A stretch of 5,489 nucleotides of DNA from an uncultured Oscillospiraceae bacterium (GTDB lineage: Bacteria > Bacillota > Clostridia > Oscillospirales > Oscillospiraceae), in the NCBI GenBank assembly GCA_910585265.1, contig CAJUCA010000110.1, positions 1-5,489 of the forward strand, given 5' to 3'. Numbering within the stretch: position 1 is the first letter of the stretch; every line of letters starts with the position of its first letter. The notes under the pieces are model-generated. The model saw only the letters and a program-made list of their open reading frames with translations, ran no database searches and had not been told where the DNA came from. Shown here piece after piece: positions 5,440 to 5,489 of the stretch. The position numbers and the translations under genes are program-made.

Positions 5440-5489
5440 GGAGTTGACTAAGGCACAACCCCGTAAGATAACGCGGGAAACGGCCTGCC
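5416..5489 (+). mobile_element. Group II intron, 5' end (domain I start), truncated by window edge
   Basis: TTGCGCCCAGATAGGGTG at 5416-5433 is almost identical to the 5' end of a well-known class of bacterial group II introns (consensus start GTGCG; my recollection of the Tn5397-type intron is GTGCGCCCAGATAGGGTG). The following bases keep the expected domain I layout. A stem of GTTG (5443-5446) with CAAC (5456-5459) encloses a loop containing CTAAGG. A second stem of CCCG (5460-5463) with CGGG (5474-5477) encloses TAAGATAACG. In the remembered relative, TAAGATAACA is flanked by TCTG and CAGA, so the stem bases differ while pairing is kept. Group II introns are self-splicing ribozymes that move by reverse transcription, usually encoding a maturase; the remaining roughly 2 kb or more would be to the right. 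The first base could be T5416 or, with a one-base shift, G5415. Confidence 0.82.

Overview
The window is a piece of a conjugative (type IV secretion) operon from an integrative and conjugative element of the Tn1549/CTn type, as found in gut Clostridia (Lachnospiraceae, Oscillospiraceae and relatives). This reading rests on the gene order (a Maff2 remnant, a TrbL/VirB6-like membrane protein, a PrgI-family protein, a VirB4 ATPase), on strong AAAGGAGG ribosome binding sites, and on a fairly G+C-rich base composition. Every gene seen lies on the + strand. No database search was possible, so family names come from recognised protein sequence patterns.

Layout. Positions 1-1022 are the C-terminal two thirds of a large serine recombinase whose start lies left of the window. 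About 100 bp later the sequence switches abruptly into the last 26 codons of a Maff2-family gene (1120-1200). The simplest reading is that a second mobile element, carrying its recombinase near its end, has inserted into maff2. A 10-bp perfect inverted repeat straddles the junction (1100-1129). A very stable G+C hairpin (1219-1255) then abuts the ribosome binding site of the TrbL/VirB6-like gene (1274-2137). Next come two DNA methyltransferase genes: an MT-A70 family adenine methyltransferase (2137-2688) and a cytosine-5 methyltransferase (2711-4105). They are followed by a PrgI-family gene (4110-4547) and by virB4 (from 4462, TTG start), which overlap by 86 bp.

virB4 does not continue. After codon 318 the coding sequence changes into the characteristic 5' end of a bacterial group II intron (from about 5416), which runs off the right edge. 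The transfer operon is therefore interrupted at least twice, once by a serine-recombinase element and once by a retroelement that can in principle splice out of the mRNA.

How the genes work together. Maff2, the TrbL/VirB6-like protein, PrgI and VirB4 belong to the membrane channel and energising part of the conjugation apparatus. The two methyltransferases have no restriction endonuclease beside them in the window and probably modify the element's own DNA, either to survive restriction in recipients or for regulation. Both show the same oddity: a good ribosome binding site followed, at the usual distance and exactly where the conserved protein begins, by a non-AUG codon (ATC at 2155, ATT at 2711). 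This could mean deliberately weak, initiation-factor-sensitive expression, or decay. Together with the two nested insertions, it is the most interesting signal in the window.
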